A DNA stretch of 64,000 nucleotides, from assembly GCF_000379665.1 (NCBI RefSeq), contig NZ_KB903371.1:1-64000 (forward strand), in the 5' to 3' direction. The position numbers were made by a program, and so were the translations under genes. How positions within the stretch are numbered: position 1 is the stretch's first letter; each line of letters starts with the position of its first letter. This DNA is from Butyricimonas synergistica DSM 23225. GTDB taxonomy: Bacteria; Bacteroidota; Bacteroidia; Bacteroidales; Marinifilaceae. Shown one piece after another: positions 61,950 through 64,000 of this stretch. The notes below the pieces were generated by a model. The model ran no database searches, had not been told where the DNA came from, and was given only the letters and a program-made list of their open reading frames with translations.

Positions 61950-64000
61950 ATGAAAAATAACATTCTATTGTATATCGTTTTGTGTGTATTTTGTTTGTCT
62001 AGTATTTCGATGTATGCTGCGACAGACAAGAAAAAAAAGAAGAATGTCAAGACAGAACAAACGGAAGAGCAGAAACAGCCTGTAAAGAAAATAAGTAAAT
62101 ACGCCAAATTATTCAAGGGTAAATCCCACGAAATAGCTAAAAGTGCTTTTCTGACACTGCACAAAGTCGATGGGAAAATTTACTTGGAAATGCCGTTGGC
62201 TACCATGGGGCGGGAAATGTTGATTGCGGCAACGACAACTGAAACCAGTGATAATCTTGTGGCAACGAACGGTTACAAGTGCAATGACCCGATACATACC
62301 TATTTTACCTTGAAAGACAGTACCGTGCAAATGCACCAGATTAATGCGCAAATAAATTATAATTCAACAGACAAGCGAATAGCACGAGTGGTGGAACAAA
62401 ATTATCTCAATCCGGTGATTGAAGGATTCAAGGTTTTAGCTTACAGTGAGGATAGTACTGCTGTTGTGTTTGATATGACTTCTATGTTTACCGGGGGAAA
62501 TGCAAAAGTATCTCCCGTTTCAAGAGGATCATTCCCATTGATAATCAAGGCATCTGTAAACAAATCATTATCTTCCGTGGAAACAATCAAAGCTTTTGAA
62601 GATAATGTTTCTGTAAAATCGTCATTATCCTATAAAGTATCCGCGAAATATCTGAAAAACTCTCTATTTGAGGATAAACCATTGACAATTAAGGCAACTT
62701 GGAGCATCTTGTTATTACCGGAAGAACGTATGCATCCCCGGGTGTCAGATTCCCGCTTGGGAGTATTCTTGACGATGAAACAGCAATTGCCGACCGACAA
62801 GGATGGTTTCAAAAATTACTCTTTAGCAAATCGTTGGCGGTTAGAACCCAAGGATATGGAAGCTTACAAACGTGGAGAGTTGGTAGAGCCGGTAAAACCG
62901 ATTGTATTCTACTTGGATAATTTATTCCCGGAAACTTGGCAGGTTGCTATCCGCAAAGGTATATTGCGCTGGAATAAAGCTTACGAGAAAATCGGATTTA
63001 AAAATGCCGTGCAAGTATTGGATTTTCCGACAAATGACCCGAATTTTGACCCGGACAACTTGAAATATTCTTGTATCCGCTACGTGCCTTCCATGACACA
63101 AAATGCGATGGGACCGTCTTGGGTAGACCCTGTCACGGGAGAAATTTTAAACGCATCAATTCTAATATATAGTGATGTCGCTAAGATGTTACAAATATGG
63201 AATTTTGTTCAAACCTCTCAGCTAGATGCTTCCGTGCGGAGTAAGGAGATGCCGATTGACGTGTTCCAAGATGCATTGGCATACGTGACTGCCCACGAGA
63301 TGGGACACTGCTTGGGCTTGATGCATAATATGGGTGCTTCTAGTGCTTTTCCCGTGGATTCTTTGCGATCTGTAACGTTTACTCAAAAATACGGGACAAC
63401 CCCGTCTATTATGGATTATGCGCGGTTCAATTACGTGGCTCAGCCTCAGGATAAAGGAGTCAAATTGACACCCCCGGAATTAGGCGTTTATGATGAATAC
63501 GCGATCAAATGGCTATATACACCAATTCCCGATGCCGCTTCCCTGGAAGAAGAGAATAGAATACTGGAGTCTTGGATTGACGAAAAGGTCGGTGATCCTC
63601 TTTATCGTTATGGTAAACAACAAGTGGCAAGCCGTTATGATCCGAGGGCATTGGAAGAGGACTTGGGCGACAATCCGATGAAAGCAGGCGATTACGGGAT
63701 CAAAAACTTAAAGTACATCCTTTCTCATTTAAACGAGTGGATTCAAAATGATCCTGATGCGGAATTTCGTCAACAAGTGTACGATCAGATTGTGACTCAA
63801 TATGCTCGTTATATTCAGAATGTGGTATATTGCATCGGGGGTATTTATTTGAACGAAACGAAGGAAGGTACTCTGGAAAAAAGATTCCAACCTGTGCCGA
63901 AAGAACGCCAGAAAGCAGCCATGCAGTGGGTGATGAAACAGTTGAGAGATATGGATTGGTTGGATAACGAGAAAGTATGTTCTAAATTCAAACTGCAAAT
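61950..64000 (+). CDS. Secreted zinc-dependent metalloprotease, copy 3 (cut by window end)
   Basis: The frame is open from ATG 61950, 24 bases after copy 2, to the end of the window (683 codons seen; about 860 expected). It has a signal peptide (about 1-24, SSISMYAA), the lysine-rich segment, and the intact zinc motif HEMGHCLGLMH at 449-459 followed by SIMDYARFNYVAQ. It is closer to copy 1 than to copy 2 at these motifs. It probably works with the other two proteases on the substrate of the SusCD pair. Confidence 0.92.
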   Translation, partial: MKNNILLYIVLCVFCLSSISMYAATDKKKKKNVKTEQTEEQKQPVKKISKYAKLFKGKSHEIAKSAFLTLHKVDGKIYLEMPLATMGREMLIAATTTETSDNLVATNGYKCNDPIHTYFTLKDSTVQMHQINAQINYNSTDKRIARVVEQNYLNPVIEGFKVLAYSEDSTAVVFDMTSMFTGGNAKVSPVSRGSFPLIIKASVNKSLSSVETIKAFEDNVSVKSSLSYKVSAKYLKNSLFEDKPLTIKATWSILLLPEERMHPRVSDSRLGVFLTMKQQLPTDKDGFKNYSLANRWRLEPKDMEAYKRGELVEPVKPIVFYLDNLFPETWQVAIRKGILRWNKAYEKIGFKNAVQVLDFPTNDPNFDPDNLKYSCIRYVPSMTQNAMGPSWVDPVTGEILNASILIYSDVAKMLQIWNFVQTSQLDASVRSKEMPIDVFQDALAYVTAHEMGHCLGLMHNMGASSAFPVDSLRSVTFTQKYGTTPSIMDYARFNYVAQPQDKGVKLTPPELGVYDEYAIKWLYTPIPDAASLEEENRILESWIDEKVGDPLYRYGKQQVASRYDPRALEEDLGDNPMKAGDYGIKNLKYILSHLNEWIQNDPDAEFRQQVYDQIVTQYARYIQNVVYCIGGIYLNETKEGTLEKRFQPVPKERQKAAMQWVMKQLRDMDWLDNEKVCSKFKLQ

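Overview
The window looks like chromosomal DNA of a gut Bacteroidales bacterium (Bacteroidota). The evidence is the phylum-type promoters (TTTG, about 19-20 bases, TAnnTTTG), an ECF sigma/anti-sigma pair feeding a SusC/SusD pair, an RprX/RprY pair, and lipoproteins whose mature ends read C-S-D-D, the surface-export signal of this phylum. The overall gene style would suit Odoribacteraceae (for example Butyricimonas), but that is a guess. There is one tRNA (Ala, GGC) and no rRNA or CRISPR array.

Region 1 (1-5.6 kb) is AT-rich accessory DNA. It holds a truncated ADP-ribosylglycohydrolase, a catalytic-domain-only tyrosine recombinase, a large serine recombinase, and a HigB/HigA-type toxin-antitoxin operon whose antitoxin carries an ImmA/IrrE protease domain. 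Two similar 3' fragments of a DUF486 membrane-protein gene begin at near-identical 30-base sites (28/30), one beside the serine recombinase and one beside the toxin promoter. This reads as two modules stacked at one attachment site inside the DUF486 gene.

Region 2 (5.6-22 kb) is a vitamin B12 region. It has the ABC importer parts BtuC, BtuD and BtuF, the TonB receptor BtuB, two BtuG-like propeller lipoproteins and two paralogous Ig-like surface lipoproteins. Three cobalamin riboswitches, all on the minus strand, each head one unit: nrdD-nrdG-btuF (class III ribonucleotide reductase plus the B12-binding protein), a lone surface lipoprotein, and the four-gene btuG-btuB-lipoprotein-lipoprotein operon. 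Each riboswitch is followed at the same distance (17-18 bases) by a hairpin whose loop is complementary, fully in two cases and with one mismatch in the third, to the predicted L5 loop. A KtrB/KtrA potassium uptake pair sits on the opposite strand between btuF and btuCD.

Region 3 (22-27 kb) has a flippase and a glycosyltransferase, two divergent DUF6266-type genes around an 11-base tandem repeat, a MmcQ/YjbR protein and a MarC protein. Region 4 (28-48.5 kb) is mostly core genome: an orphan soluble hybrid kinase, pgk, tadA, ruvB, rprX-rprY, a tripartite TolC/HlyD/MFS efflux operon, rpiB, maeB, an odd thioredoxin-like lipoprotein, mutL and two conserved membrane-protein genes.

Region 5 (48.6-64 kb) is a nutrient-acquisition locus read left to right: FecI-type sigma factor, FecR-type anti-sigma, SusC with an STN signalling domain, SusD, a lipoprotein, and three tandem paralogous secreted zinc metalloproteases, the third cut by the window end. 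The likely logic is a sensed substrate, probably peptide or glycoprotein, that turns on its own receptor together with the proteases.
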